A stretch of DNA of 20,477 nucleotides. It comes from an uncultured Candidatus Peregrinibacteria bacterium. Lineage in GTDB: Bacteria; Patescibacteriota; JACMRA01. The stretch's first letter is position 1; each line of letters opens with the position of its first letter. The stretch is from assembly GCA_937127165.1 (NCBI GenBank), contig CAKZLR010000045.1:1-20477 (forward strand). The letters are read 5' to 3'. The notes beneath the pieces are model-generated. The model was not told where the DNA came from. It searched no databases and was given only the letters and a program-made list of their open reading frames with translations. Shown piece after piece: positions 7,910 to 16,199 of this stretch. The position numbers and the translations under genes are program-made.

Positions 7910-7938
7910 AATAGATTTTTATTTCAATATCTAGTCAA
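7910..7938 (-). promoter_or_regulatory. promoter of the femAB-sanA gene
   Basis: The minus strand has TTGACT (7938-7933), a 17-base spacer and TCTATT (7915-7910). The predicted leader is about 20 bases and contains the tandem repeat. Confidence 0.55.
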
Positions 7939-8200
7939 GAGTGGGTATGTTTTAAAAATTAACTTAAAATTCAGTAAATATAAAGTTTTCATAGATTCAC
8001 TGAAGGCACACATTTTTATTATTATCTAAACAAATACAACAAACGAGTAAGGAAGTCTTTAAACTATTAAAATTAAAAAATAAAAATTATCGTAATATTT
8101 TTTATATTCCTCTTCAAAAATAAAATTTTAAAAAATGTGGAAAAGTTTTTTTTCTTGAAGATATTACGACTGTAATTTTTTACAAACTTTGAGTAAAATG
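7939..8200. other. divergent intergenic region
   Basis: Between the promoters of the divergent femAB-sanA and xthA genes lie about 260 bases of AT-rich sequence. I found no protein remnant, RNA gene or strong dyad. Confidence 0.4.
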
Positions 8201-8231
8201 TTGACTAAACCTTAAAAAATATAGGTATATA
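8201..8231 (+). promoter_or_regulatory. putative promoter of xthA
   Basis: TTGACT at 8201-8206 is followed, after a long 19-base spacer, by TATATA at 8226-8231. Alternative -10 registers exist within the A/T-rich spacer. Transcription would start near 8238, giving a leader of about 26 bases. Confidence 0.4.
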
Positions 8232-8263
8232 CAAAGTCTTTGTTGCTTTGTCTTCTGAAGGTT

Positions 8264-9163
8264 ATGCTTATTAATTTAGCTAGTTGGAATATTAACGGTA
8301 TTAGGTCTGCTATAAAGAAAGGTTTTTGGGAAGTAACTACTAAACTAAATTTAGATGTTTTGTGCTTGCAAGAAATTAAAGCAAGTCCACAAGTTATGCA
8401 CAATTTATACACAATCTTAGATTACACCCCATACAGCCTGGATTTTATTTGTGCTACAAACCGACAAGGATATAGTGGTGTGGCTACTTTTAGCCTATCG
8501 AAAAACTGCCAAAACCATACAGAAAAATCCTTAAATACCGGACTTTTTCAAGAAAACCGTCAAATTGAAAAAGATTATAGTAAACTTATAACAAAAAATC
8601 TTGTCTTAACTAAAACTCAAATCGGTCTGGGGATAGAAAAATTTGATATTGAAGGTCGGACAATAATTACTTTTTATCAAATTAACAATCACGATATTGC
8701 TCTAATAAACTGCTATTACCCTCAAGGAGGAAGAGGGCAATTTCGAATTGATTACAAAATAGAATTTTATGAAGCGGTATTAATTCAAGCTAGAAACCTA
8801 AAATCACAGGGCTATGTTGTAATTTTATGTGGAGACTTTAACACAACTGTAGCAGATATAGACCTAGCAAGACCTGAAGATAACAGGAACACTACTGGTT
8901 GTTTACCTGTAGAAAGAAGAGCTCTTAACAGTTTTTTTGAAGCTGGTTTTATAGACAGTTTTCGATATTTCTATCCAAACTTGCCTAATAAATATACTTA
9001 TTGGGATCAAATAACTAGAGCTAGATCGCGAAATGTTGGTTGGAGAATTGATTATTTTTTAATTGACTCAGTTTTATTACCAAATCTAAAACAGGCTAAT
9101 ATTCACGACGATATCTTTGGCAGTGACCATTGTCCAGTCTCCATTCAACTAGAATTTTACTAA
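8264..9163 (+). CDS. xthA: exodeoxyribonuclease III / AP endonuclease
   Basis: The 299-residue enzyme of the exonuclease III family cuts DNA at abasic sites and trims 3' ends in base-excision repair. Metal and catalytic motifs are intact: WNING (8-12), LQEIK with E37, CYYPQGG (150-156), GDFN with D191 and N193, the WRIDY segment (260-264), and GSDHCP with D288 and H289. A stretch of about 40 residues (about 78-118, rich in Asn, Lys and Gln) separates GVATFS from GLGIEKFD, where most homologues have a short loop. ATG at 8264 is preferred over an in-frame TTG eight codons upstream because the family starts right at this strand. GAAGG sits only two bases before the ATG. Confidence 0.93.
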   Translation: MLINLASWNINGIRSAIKKGFWEVTTKLNLDVLCLQEIKASPQVMHNLYTILDYTPYSLDFICATNRQGYSGVATFSLSKNCQNHTEKSLNTGLFQENRQIEKDYSKLITKNLVLTKTQIGLGIEKFDIEGRTIITFYQINNHDIALINCYYPQGGRGQFRIDYKIEFYEAVLIQARNLKSQGYVVILCGDFNTTVADIDLARPEDNRNTTGCLPVERRALNSFFEAGFIDSFRYFYPNLPNKYTYWDQITRARSRNVGWRIDYFLIDSVLLPNLKQANIHDDIFGSDHCPVSIQLEFY

Positions 9164-9257
9164 TATTAGGTAAGCAAGAACAAAAAGTTTAAATCAAATC
9201 ATATTCTTATACTTCTTACTTTACACTTTTTTTTAAAAATTAAAATGTCAATTTTGT

Positions 9258-9286
9258 TTGACAAAGAATTCTTTTAATATTATACC
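9258..9286 (+). promoter_or_regulatory. promoter upstream of tRNA-Lys
   Basis: TTGACA (9258-9263), a 17-base spacer and TATACC (9281-9286). The spacer begins inside a perfect 12-bp palindrome AAAGAATTCTTT (9263-9274). Transcription would start near 9293, leaving about 98 bases before the tRNA. A closer alternative is TTGATC (9335-9340), 17 bases, TAAATT (9358-9363). Confidence 0.45.
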
Positions 9287-9390
9287 AGTACTGCTTTGCT
9301 TATACTCACACGAATATGATAGATACTCACCACCTTGATCGTTATAGCTTTTTAGTTTAAATTAGAATAGTTGATTATTACGCATTTTAC

Positions 9391-9466
9391 GGATCTGTAG
9401 CTCAGTTGGTAGAGCAGGAGACTCTTAATCTCTTGGTCGTGGGTTCGAGCCCCACCGGATCCACCA
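9391..9466 (+). tRNA. tRNA-Lys (CTT)
   Basis: A complete 76-base cloverleaf. The acceptor GGATCTG pairs with CGGATCC (one T-G pair). The D arm is GCTC/GAGC. The anticodon stem GGAGA/TCTCT encloses loop CTCTTAA with anticodon CTT, which reads AAG. The T stem is GTGGG/CCCAC around TTCGAGC. The discriminator is A and CCA is encoded. No intron or mismatch is seen. Confidence 0.97.
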
Positions 9467-9495
9467 GCTTAAATCTAAAATCACCTAATCTGCAC

Positions 9496-9522
9496 AAAAA
9501 AATGTAAGATACTCTTTCTTAC
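9496..9522 (-). terminator. terminator after the flavoprotein gene
   Basis: On the minus strand GTAAGA and TCTTAC form a 6-bp stem with a 7-base loop. It is followed by A and seven T residues (plus strand A7 at 9496-9502). It lies about 75 bases past the stop of the flavoprotein gene and separates it from the convergent tRNA-Lys. Confidence 0.5.
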
Positions 9523-9595
9523 TTCCTAACAGCTTTCTTCTTGAAGATATTGGGTTAGAATGAATGATTCTCAGCATCTCAGAGAGCAATGGTTT

Positions 9596-10939
9596 TTAAA
9601 CACTTTTTAAATAGATTTGTAATTTCGAATATAAATCTCTATAATCCCAACCTTCTTCAAAAGCTTCCAGTAAAAGATTCTTAGTTTGAGTACACAAATC
9701 TCCAGCGGCAGAAACTCCTAAAATTTTGTTATTAACATCTCTGTAAACGATTTTTACAAAACCATCGGAATAATCACTATGAAAAATTAAATTCTTGATA
9801 GAATTACCATATAAATGAGTTGCCTTATCATCACTTAAACCTATAGAAAAAACAGGGTTTTGAGCATCAACATAAAAATATAAAGAGCTAAAACTAGTCT
9901 TTCTCTTACCTATAGTTTTAATTAAAGAATTTCTCTCAAATTGCCTTCTTAAATATTCTTGAATAATAAATTGCTTAGTTAGTTGATTTGATCGATCATT
10001 GCATTCACCTAATGCATAAATATGAGAATGGCTAGTTTTGCCATATATATCTGTGAGAATACCATTTTTAGTGGATTTGATACCTATTTTAGAAATGGCC
10101 AAATTTTTGCCAGAAAAACTTTCTTTAATTGGTAAATAAATCTGAGGAAAAGTTAATGTCTCTTGACCTTCTCCTTTAAGAACTATCTCTTTTTTCCTAT
10201 TATACTTGACTTCTTTCACATCAAAACCTAGATGTAACTCAACTTCTTTAGCAAAAAGTTTTTTAAATAAAAAATTAATAACACTTCTGTCTATTCCATC
10301 AAAAGCTTCTTGTAGATTTTTGTGTTTATCTATAATATCCACTTTTATACCCAAATTAGAATAAATAGAAGCTATTTCTAAAGTCTCTGCGCTTAAACCA
10401 ATAAGAGCAATTTGACTAGGAATAAACTCAAATAAAAAACAATTATCTTGATATAAAAAATCAATCTCTTCTAGCCCTTTGATTGACGGCTTGACAAATT
10501 GATCTTGACCAGTTGCAATTACACAGTTTTTAAAATTTATCAAATGTCTTTCTGACTCTGAATTTACTTCAACTAGAGATTTTGATATAAATTCGGCAGT
10601 GCCGAGAACAAACTGAAAATTTTTGAATTTATGAAACTTTTTTTCTATTTCTTTGGATTTTTGATTAATACTTTTGGCAATTTGTCTGTGAATTTTGTGA
10701 CGGTAGTCTATCAGTGCTTGATATGTTGGTGTATGTTCTTTAAAAATACTTAAAGATCTAGCAAAACTTATGGAATACTCCTGTAACAGGTATTTGGGGA
10801 ACTCTTTAGTAAAGAGGTAACTACCACCAATTCTATTTTGGTCTACCAAAATTAACTTTTTACCTCTCTCTAGAAGCTCAAAAGCAACCGTCATGCCAGT
10901 CTGGCCAGCACCAATTACTAGATACTCACAATCAAGCAT
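9596..10939 (-). CDS. FAD/NAD(P) oxidoreductase of the class I disulfide-reductase fold, redox cysteines missing
   Basis: The 447-residue flavoprotein is built like dihydrolipoamide dehydrogenase or mercuric reductase. It has the FAD-binding VIGAGQTG (8-15) with D33 at the end of the second strand, an ATG-type segment (VIATGQD), a second nucleotide-binding fold around IALIGLSAETLEIA, IYALGECND near the FAD site, and a C-terminal dimerisation domain. The family disulfide motif GGxCx4CxPxK reads GGSYLFTKEFPK, with Y41 and E46 where the cysteines belong. The C-terminal HPT/E catalytic motif is also absent. It therefore cannot use the usual dithiol chemistry. The reaction and electron acceptor are unknown. 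ATG at 10939 puts the first strand at the N-terminus, as expected; an in-frame TTG nine codons upstream is less likely. Confidence 0.82.
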   Translation of the reverse strand: MLDCEYLVIGAGQTGMTVAFELLERGKKLILVDQNRIGGSYLFTKEFPKYLLQEYSISFARSLSIFKEHTPTYQALIDYRHKIHRQIAKSINQKSKEIEKKFHKFKNFQFVLGTAEFISKSLVEVNSESERHLINFKNCVIATGQDQFVKPSIKGLEEIDFLYQDNCFLFEFIPSQIALIGLSAETLEIASIYSNLGIKVDIIDKHKNLQEAFDGIDRSVINFLFKKLFAKEVELHLGFDVKEVKYNRKKEIVLKGEGQETLTFPQIYLPIKESFSGKNLAISKIGIKSTKNGILTDIYGKTSHSHIYALGECNDRSNQLTKQFIIQEYLRRQFERNSLIKTIGKRKTSFSSLYFYVDAQNPVFSIGLSDDKATHLYGNSIKNLIFHSDYSDGFVKIVYRDVNNKILGVSAAGDLCTQTKNLLLEAFEEGWDYRDLYSKLQIYLKSV

Positions 10940-11095
10940 AACTTTTATTAAAAATAAGTTTTTCAAACCAGTCTTTTTGTCAAGTTACTAGAACTTATCT
11001 TTTTTCTAAACAAAACTCAAATAAAAAAACGCTTTTTTATGTATACATAATAACTCTACAGCAAAATCACCTAAGATGTTATAATATAAAATATC
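10940..11095. other. leader region of the flavoprotein gene
   Basis: No coding pattern. On the minus strand TTGTAA (about 11105-11100) and TATAAC (about 11083-11078) are 16 bases apart and could be a weak promoter giving a leader of about 130 bases. The long hairpin lies just upstream of and overlaps this promoter. Confidence 0.3.
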
Positions 11096-11188
11096 GGTAT
11101 TACAAAACTTTTTCGTTTGAGTTATCTATATTGTAGATAAAGTTCAATCTTTTAAATAACCCAAACGAAAAAATATTGTTACAATACC
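11096..11188 (-). other. long imperfect inverted repeat between elp3 and the flavoprotein gene
   Basis: Arms 11109-11128 and 11153-11172 can pair over 20 bp. The two differences become G-U wobbles only in a minus-strand transcript. GGTATT and AATACC (11096-11101, 11183-11188) extend the dyad outward across a bulged region. Inside, TTATCTA/TAGATAA (11122-11128, 11134-11140) forms a competing hairpin that shares bases with the long stem. No U-run follows, so it is not a standard terminator. It could be a regulatory RNA, a 3'-end stabiliser or a miniature inverted-repeat element. Confidence 0.6.
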
Positions 11189-11279
11189 AAATAACTAAAA
11201 TCGCAAAAACTACTTATAAGCAAGTTTCGATAACAAAGAATTCTTGTAGTAAATCTAATTACTTCATTTATACGAATAT

Positions 11280-13196
11280 CTAATCTCTTAAAAGTCTTAA
11301 CTGATATAGTTCACCGTCCTTAAAACCTCTTTTACGATAGTATTCTCTTGTACCAATAGCTGAAATTACTGCTAATTTTTTATATCCCTTATTTTGGGCA
11401 ATTTTAGTAGCTGTTTCAATCAATTCAGTACCTAGTCCCAAATGTTGGGCTTTTCCTTGTTTTTGCTGACCAATGTTAACAACTTTACCGTATATGTGAA
11501 TTTCACGAATAATGGCGCTACTAGACAGCTCATCAATAAAAGGGTGTTCAAAATCAGTTGCCGTTGGCAGATACAAACGAAGAAAACCCACAATTTTATT
11601 TTCTTTAGTTACCAGCTGCAAAAACTGCTCTTCTCCACAACTGGTTTGGTAACTAATAATCTCAAGATGAACTTGATCTCTAGTAATAATCTGGTCTTTG
11701 ATCTCTCTAGAACGGATATCTTGACGAACAACACCTAATCTATCTAGTTCTTTTTCAGCTATTTCTCGAAAATTAGTAATTTTGTTACCCGTCACTATGT
11801 CTGTACCCGGAATATCTCTTATCACTCGTGTTAAGCGACAATATTGCGGGGTGTTAGCAATACACTGACTGACTACTCGTAACAACTGATCGTAAGTGTA
11901 AGGTTGCCAGAGTCCTTTGTGGTAATAATCCATTAACTCGGCGGTTTCAATCAGAGAACAAGGATAAATCTTCAGTTCATCTGGTCTAAAATCGACATCT
12001 TCAAAAATTTTTTGATAGTCTTGTATATCTTGTTCAGGGCTAGAACCGTATAAATTAGCCATCCAATGGGCATGAATTTTAAAACCAGCTTGTCTTAAAA
12101 GTTTGACAGCTTTTCTAGTAGCAGCAACATCATGACCGCGATGATTTTTAGCTAAAACTTCGTCGTTTAAACTCTGAAAACCAATTTGAGTTTTGGTACA
12201 ACCAAGTCGACGAATACGAATAATCTCTGCTGGCGAAATATTGTCCGGTCTAGTTTCGATTACTAACCCCACACATCTACATTTTGCTGTTTCGTTAATT
12301 TTGTGTTGCTCAAACAGTTCTTCCCAAGTTGTCTTTTCGTAAGATTCTACTAGCTTTTGACCGTTAGCCTCGATTATATTAATAATCGTTCTATTGTAAG
12401 TATCGGTTACTTGTGATTCCTTTTGTCTACCTATAAAACTGGATAAAGTTAAACTGCTTTCCGAAGAAAAAGATGTATTAGTTTTTTCATCAGTCAAAGG
12501 TTTGAAAGATTTCTCTTTTTCCTCCTTACTGTTTCTAAAAATTTTTTTAATATATGTAATTTCTTGCCATTTTTGATTTTTAATCATCTCCAGAATTTCT
12601 GGTCTCTGGTCTTTACCCTCTCCAAAATCATTCATCGCTTCAAAAACTCTTTTAATAAACCAAATTTGATATCCTTCAGAATAATAAGACCAAGTTCCTC
12701 CTAAAATAATTACTTCGATTTTGTTGATGTCATGACCAATATCGTAAAGAGCTTGCAAACGATTATAGGTTTGAAGATAAGGATCAAACTGATTTCTAAG
12801 TGCTCTTTGTGCTCCCGGTTCACTAGCTAAATAACTCTTAGGCATCCTTATATCGTTAGGGCAAAAAATACATTTACCTGGACAAGGAAAAGGCTTGGTT
12901 AGGATTGTAACAGTGGCTACTCCAGAGAGGGTTCTAATTGGTTTAAGCTGAATTTTTTTGACTATATCAGAGTCTTGTGGTAAGTCTGGATGATTTTGTT
13001 CTCTCAATTTTCTATAGGCTAATAATAGATCATTTTTACTAAAAATCTTACCAGTCCTTCTACCCCAACGGTGAATTAGTGACTGAAAATCACGATGAGT
13101 TTTGATTTTATCAGATACAATCTCGTGTAGTATAGCTAAGATTGATTGTTGATCTTTTTCAAGATCGAGTTGACTTACAAATTTAGATGTACTCAT
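11280..13196 (-). CDS. elp3: Elp3-type tRNA U34 modification enzyme (radical SAM + GNAT)
   Basis: The 638-residue enzyme joins a radical-SAM domain to a C-terminal GNAT acetyltransferase. In this family they build the 5-carboxymethyl-type group on tRNA wobble uridine from acetyl-CoA and SAM. The iron-sulfur motif CPGKCIFC carries C105, C109 and C112. Family blocks follow: SYLASEPGAQRA, VIILGGTWSYY, RCVGLVIETRPD (307-318), QIGFQSLND and KIYPCSLIETAEL. The GNAT part (about 520-638) has the acetyl-CoA motif QHLGLG (584-589) and ends with YYRKRGF. Between GGTW and the RCVGL block is a long region with a Ser/Lys/Glu-rich low-complexity patch (about 222-262). ATG at 13196 is preferred over an in-frame TTG eight codons upstream. 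Confidence 0.93.
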   Translation of the reverse strand: MSTSKFVSQLDLEKDQQSILAILHEIVSDKIKTHRDFQSLIHRWGRRTGKIFSKNDLLLAYRKLREQNHPDLPQDSDIVKKIQLKPIRTLSGVATVTILTKPFPCPGKCIFCPNDIRMPKSYLASEPGAQRALRNQFDPYLQTYNRLQALYDIGHDINKIEVIILGGTWSYYSEGYQIWFIKRVFEAMNDFGEGKDQRPEILEMIKNQKWQEITYIKKIFRNSKEEKEKSFKPLTDEKTNTSFSSESSLTLSSFIGRQKESQVTDTYNRTIINIIEANGQKLVESYEKTTWEELFEQHKINETAKCRCVGLVIETRPDNISPAEIIRIRRLGCTKTQIGFQSLNDEVLAKNHRGHDVAATRKAVKLLRQAGFKIHAHWMANLYGSSPEQDIQDYQKIFEDVDFRPDELKIYPCSLIETAELMDYYHKGLWQPYTYDQLLRVVSQCIANTPQYCRLTRVIRDIPGTDIVTGNKITNFREIAEKELDRLGVVRQDIRSREIKDQIITRDQVHLEIISYQTSCGEEQFLQLVTKENKIVGFLRLYLPTATDFEHPFIDELSSSAIIREIHIYGKVVNIGQQKQGKAQHLGLGTELIETATKIAQNKGYKKLAVISAIGTREYYRKRGFKDGELYQLRLLRD

Positions 13197-13305
13197 AGCA
13201 AAGTTAAGTACAGGGTACAATAATTAACTGATAAATGTTAATTTTGCTGACTTTGAATCAAAACTTTTGGTTAATCTATCTAATATTTTTTAGACAACTT
13301 TAAAA

Positions 13306-14526
13306 TTATGAAATGATATCTCTATCAACTACTTGAGCTGGTAAAGTCGTCTGATTAGGCCAAATTTTACGACCAGGGTAGATGATGGTTTTGACACCTA
13401 TTTTCACTCCATCCCCAATCACAGCTCCAAATTTACGCAGTCCAGTGTCTACCAAAACACCTTTAATCATAGTTTTAACACTTTGTCCATCGTGGCGAAC
13501 ATTCGCAAAAATACTGTTTCCTCCCACATTCACATTATTTCCAATGATACTGTCAGCAATATAAGAAAGATGAGGGATTTTTGAATTTTCCATAATTACA
13601 GTGTTTTTTATTTCAGTAGAGAACTTCACTTCAGATTTATCTCCAATAATCACCGGACCTCGTAAGTAAGCATTCGGACCAATAACGCAACCTTCACCAA
13701 TAACTACATCACCTTCTATATATGTTCCTGATTTTATGATTGAACCTTTGCCTAGTTTTAACCTACCTTTAATTGTAACATTTGTTTCAATCTCGCCTTC
13801 AACTAAAAAATCAATTCGATCTAAAAGTTGCTTAGATGTTTCTAATAAGTGCCAAGGATAACTCACCGGTAGCCATTTAATAGCTGGCACAACTTGAACT
13901 TGGAAATTTTTAGCAAATTCACTAACCAAGTCAGTTAATTCAAATTCTCCTCTGGGAGATCTTTGTAAACTTTTTTGATATGTAAACAACTGTTTGCCTA
14001 AAATATAAGCCCCACAGTTAGCTAAATTACCTACAAACTCGATTGGTTTTTCGGTTATTTTGATTAAATTGTTTTGTGAATCAACTTCTAAAATACCCCA
14101 TTTTTCTGGGTCATTGACTTTTTGGCTTAGTATAGCAAATTGATTTTGGAATAAATTCCGTAAATCTTCTGCTATATAAACATCATCACCATAAAGTACA
14201 AAGAATCTTTCCTGATCTATTAAATACTCTTTGCACTGCCACACAGCATCACCAGTACCTAGAGCTTCCTGAACCACTACAAAATTAAATTTTATAGATT
14301 TTATAGATAATTGCAAATTCTGAACATAATCAATAATTGCCTGTTGAGTGGGATCTGTTTGGGGACTACGAACAACCAAAATGATCTCGTTGACCAAACC
14401 CTGCAAAGACTCAATTTGCCACATTAGAATAGGCTTGTTAAGTACCGACAAAAGACATTTAGGTAGTGTAACAGTCAACGGTTCCATTCGAGTGCCTTTC
14501 CCTGCTACCAAAATTACTGCTTTCAT
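13306..14526 (-). CDS. GlmU-like sugar-1-phosphate nucleotidyltransferase with left-handed beta-helix
   Basis: The 406-residue bifunctional-type protein has an N-terminal nucleotidyltransferase fold: VAGKGTRMEPLT (7-18) with K23 of PKCLL, then YGDDVYI with the metal-binding Asp pair, and EKP near the sugar site. From about 245 to the end it carries hexapeptide repeats of the left-handed helix type (IKGRLKLGKGSIIKSGTYIE and onward), including NVGGNSIFANVRHDGQ. This layout matches archaeal-type GlmU-like enzymes that make UDP-GlcNAc or dTDP-sugars for wall and surface polymers. The exact sugar and nucleotide cannot be read. It sits between gatB and elp3 on the same strand with gaps over 100 bases, so separate transcription is possible. 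Confidence 0.85.
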   Translation of the reverse strand: MKAVILVAGKGTRMEPLTVTLPKCLLSVLNKPILMWQIESLQGLVNEIILVVRSPQTDPTQQAIIDYVQNLQLSIKSIKFNFVVVQEALGTGDAVWQCKEYLIDQERFFVLYGDDVYIAEDLRNLFQNQFAILSQKVNDPEKWGILEVDSQNNLIKITEKPIEFVGNLANCGAYILGKQLFTYQKSLQRSPRGEFELTDLVSEFAKNFQVQVVPAIKWLPVSYPWHLLETSKQLLDRIDFLVEGEIETNVTIKGRLKLGKGSIIKSGTYIEGDVVIGEGCVIGPNAYLRGPVIIGDKSEVKFSTEIKNTVIMENSKIPHLSYIADSIIGNNVNVGGNSIFANVRHDGQSVKTMIKGVLVDTGLRKFGAVIGDGVKIGVKTIIYPGRKIWPNQTTLPAQVVDRDIIS

Positions 14527-14674
14527 ATTTTAACTGTTATTTATTATTTAAAAGCTGCATACTAAACCAAACTAATCTCGGACAATGCAATTATCTGTTT
14601 AGATTTTAAAAAATTGAAAATTAACTTAAAAAGTAAAAAACTATTCAAAAAAGTTTAATCCGTTAGATAATGGG

Positions 14675-16138
14675 TTATTGCTTTAACTTTTCTATCAAAA
14701 TTTCCCTAACTCTTTGAGGATTACCTTTACCTTTGCTTTCTTTCATTGACTGTCCAACCAAAAAATCTAAAACTTGGGTTTTACCCTGCTTGTATTGTTC
14801 AACAACTTTAGGGTTATTTTGAATCGCTATATCAACAAAAGCTTCTAGAATAGTGTCGTCGGTAATTTGCATCAAGCCTCTAGCAGCGACAATCGCTTCC
14901 GCTTCCAGTTCAAGGTTTTCAACCAAAATTTCTAAAGCTGTTTGCAGTCCTTGATTATTAATCTTTCTCTGATTGAACAACCTAGCTAGAGCTACAAGAT
15001 TTTTGACACTAATCAACTCATTGATTGGTTTTTGTAATTTGTCTGAAAAAGTAATCAGGTTGACAGTGATGATATTAGCTATAGTTTTGTGAATTTCGTC
15101 TAAATCGCTAGATGAACCAATAACCTCATCAAAAAAATTACCGACCGCAATTTGGTTAACAAAAATATTAGCGGTCTGTAAACTAAGTCCCATGTTTAAA
15201 TACCTTTGCCTTTGATGATCAGGAAGTTCTGGAAGACTTTCTAAAGATGGAATATCCTGAGGTCTAATATGGATAATTGGCAAATCTGGCTCAGGAAAGT
15301 ATCTATAATCGTGAGCATCCTCTTTAGTTCTTTGAGGTTCGGATCTGTTTAAATCATCTCGCCAACCTCTGGTTTCTTGAATCAGTGTTTGTCTTTGCTC
15401 CAGCATTTCTGTTTGTCTAGCAATCTCATATTCTATGGCTCTACCAAGAGCTCTAACTGAATTAATATTCTTAATTTCAATTTTATATGGCGGGAGTTCT
15501 TTTCGTTTTTTTTGATCTTCATTTTGCATGGATATGTTACAGTCAAATCTCATCTGACCCTTTTCCATATCAGCATCAGAGATATTAATTCGACGAACCA
15601 AAAGTTGCAACTCGTTCACAAAAGCAATAGCCTCAATATTAGAATGAATTTCTGGTTCAGTGACAATCTCTAGCAAGGGAGCACCTGAACGATTAAAATC
15701 TACCATAGTCTTGCCTCCAACATGAATCAATTTAGCTGCATCAGTTTCTAAATGAGCTCGGATAAGATTGACCGTATGTCTGGTAAACTCTCCAGTTTGC
15801 CTATCTTCAGTGTAAAAAGATAGAGAACCACCTTGAACAATAGGATGAGTAAACTGGCTAATTTGGTAACCTGCTGGTAAATCTGGATAAAAATAATTTT
15901 TGCGATCGAAACGGGTGTATTTTGGAATTTTGGCGCCTACAGCAACCCCAAATAAAATTGCCTTTTGTACTGCTGCTTTATTTAGCACTGGCAAAGCCCC
16001 CGGCTGTCCAGTATTGAAAGGAGAGATGTGACGATTTGGATCATCTGGTGAATACTCATTAAGAGAACGGCACATCAGCTTAGTTTTAGTATTTAGCTGA
16101 ACATGAACTTCTAAACCAATTACAGGTGTAAATTTCAT
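14675..16138 (-). CDS. gatB: aspartyl/glutamyl-tRNA amidotransferase subunit B
   Basis: The 487-residue subunit of GatCAB converts Glu-tRNA(Gln), and in many bacteria Asp-tRNA(Asn), to the amide form. The family start FTPVIGLEVHVQL is clear. Other hallmarks are FNTGQPGALPVLN, DRKNYFYPDLPAGYQISQ, HLETDAAKL, VDFNRSGAPLLEIVTEPEI, KEDAHDYRYFPEPDLP, and the C-terminal YqeY-like helical tail that contacts tRNA. Length is normal. gatA and gatC are not in the window. ATG at 16138 is chosen because the conserved core starts three residues later; an in-frame TTG ten codons upstream exists. A tRNA-Gln gene lies 2.3 kb away on the same strand. Confidence 0.95.
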   Translation of the reverse strand: MKFTPVIGLEVHVQLNTKTKLMCRSLNEYSPDDPNRHISPFNTGQPGALPVLNKAAVQKAILFGVAVGAKIPKYTRFDRKNYFYPDLPAGYQISQFTHPIVQGGSLSFYTEDRQTGEFTRHTVNLIRAHLETDAAKLIHVGGKTMVDFNRSGAPLLEIVTEPEIHSNIEAIAFVNELQLLVRRINISDADMEKGQMRFDCNISMQNEDQKKRKELPPYKIEIKNINSVRALGRAIEYEIARQTEMLEQRQTLIQETRGWRDDLNRSEPQRTKEDAHDYRYFPEPDLPIIHIRPQDIPSLESLPELPDHQRQRYLNMGLSLQTANIFVNQIAVGNFFDEVIGSSSDLDEIHKTIANIITVNLITFSDKLQKPINELISVKNLVALARLFNQRKINNQGLQTALEILVENLELEAEAIVAARGLMQITDDTILEAFVDIAIQNNPKVVEQYKQGKTQVLDFLVGQSMKESKGKGNPQRVREILIEKLKQ

Positions 16139-16181
16139 AAAATAACAATTGTGAGCGAGCGTAATCAAATTTGAGTTGTAA

Positions 16182-16187
16182 TGTCAA
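16182..16187 (-). promoter_or_regulatory. -35-like box upstream of gatB
   Basis: A perfect TTGACA on the minus strand lies 44 bases before the gatB ATG. The -10 is poor: GATTAC after 15 bases or TTACGC after 17. It is the only good -35 match close to gatB. Confidence 0.4.
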
Positions 16188-16199
16188 GATTTACCTTCT

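Noticed and set aside
8152..8165. 14-base word shared with 9538-9551
   Set aside because: One 14-base match in 20 kb of AT-rich DNA is expected by chance; the flanks differ.
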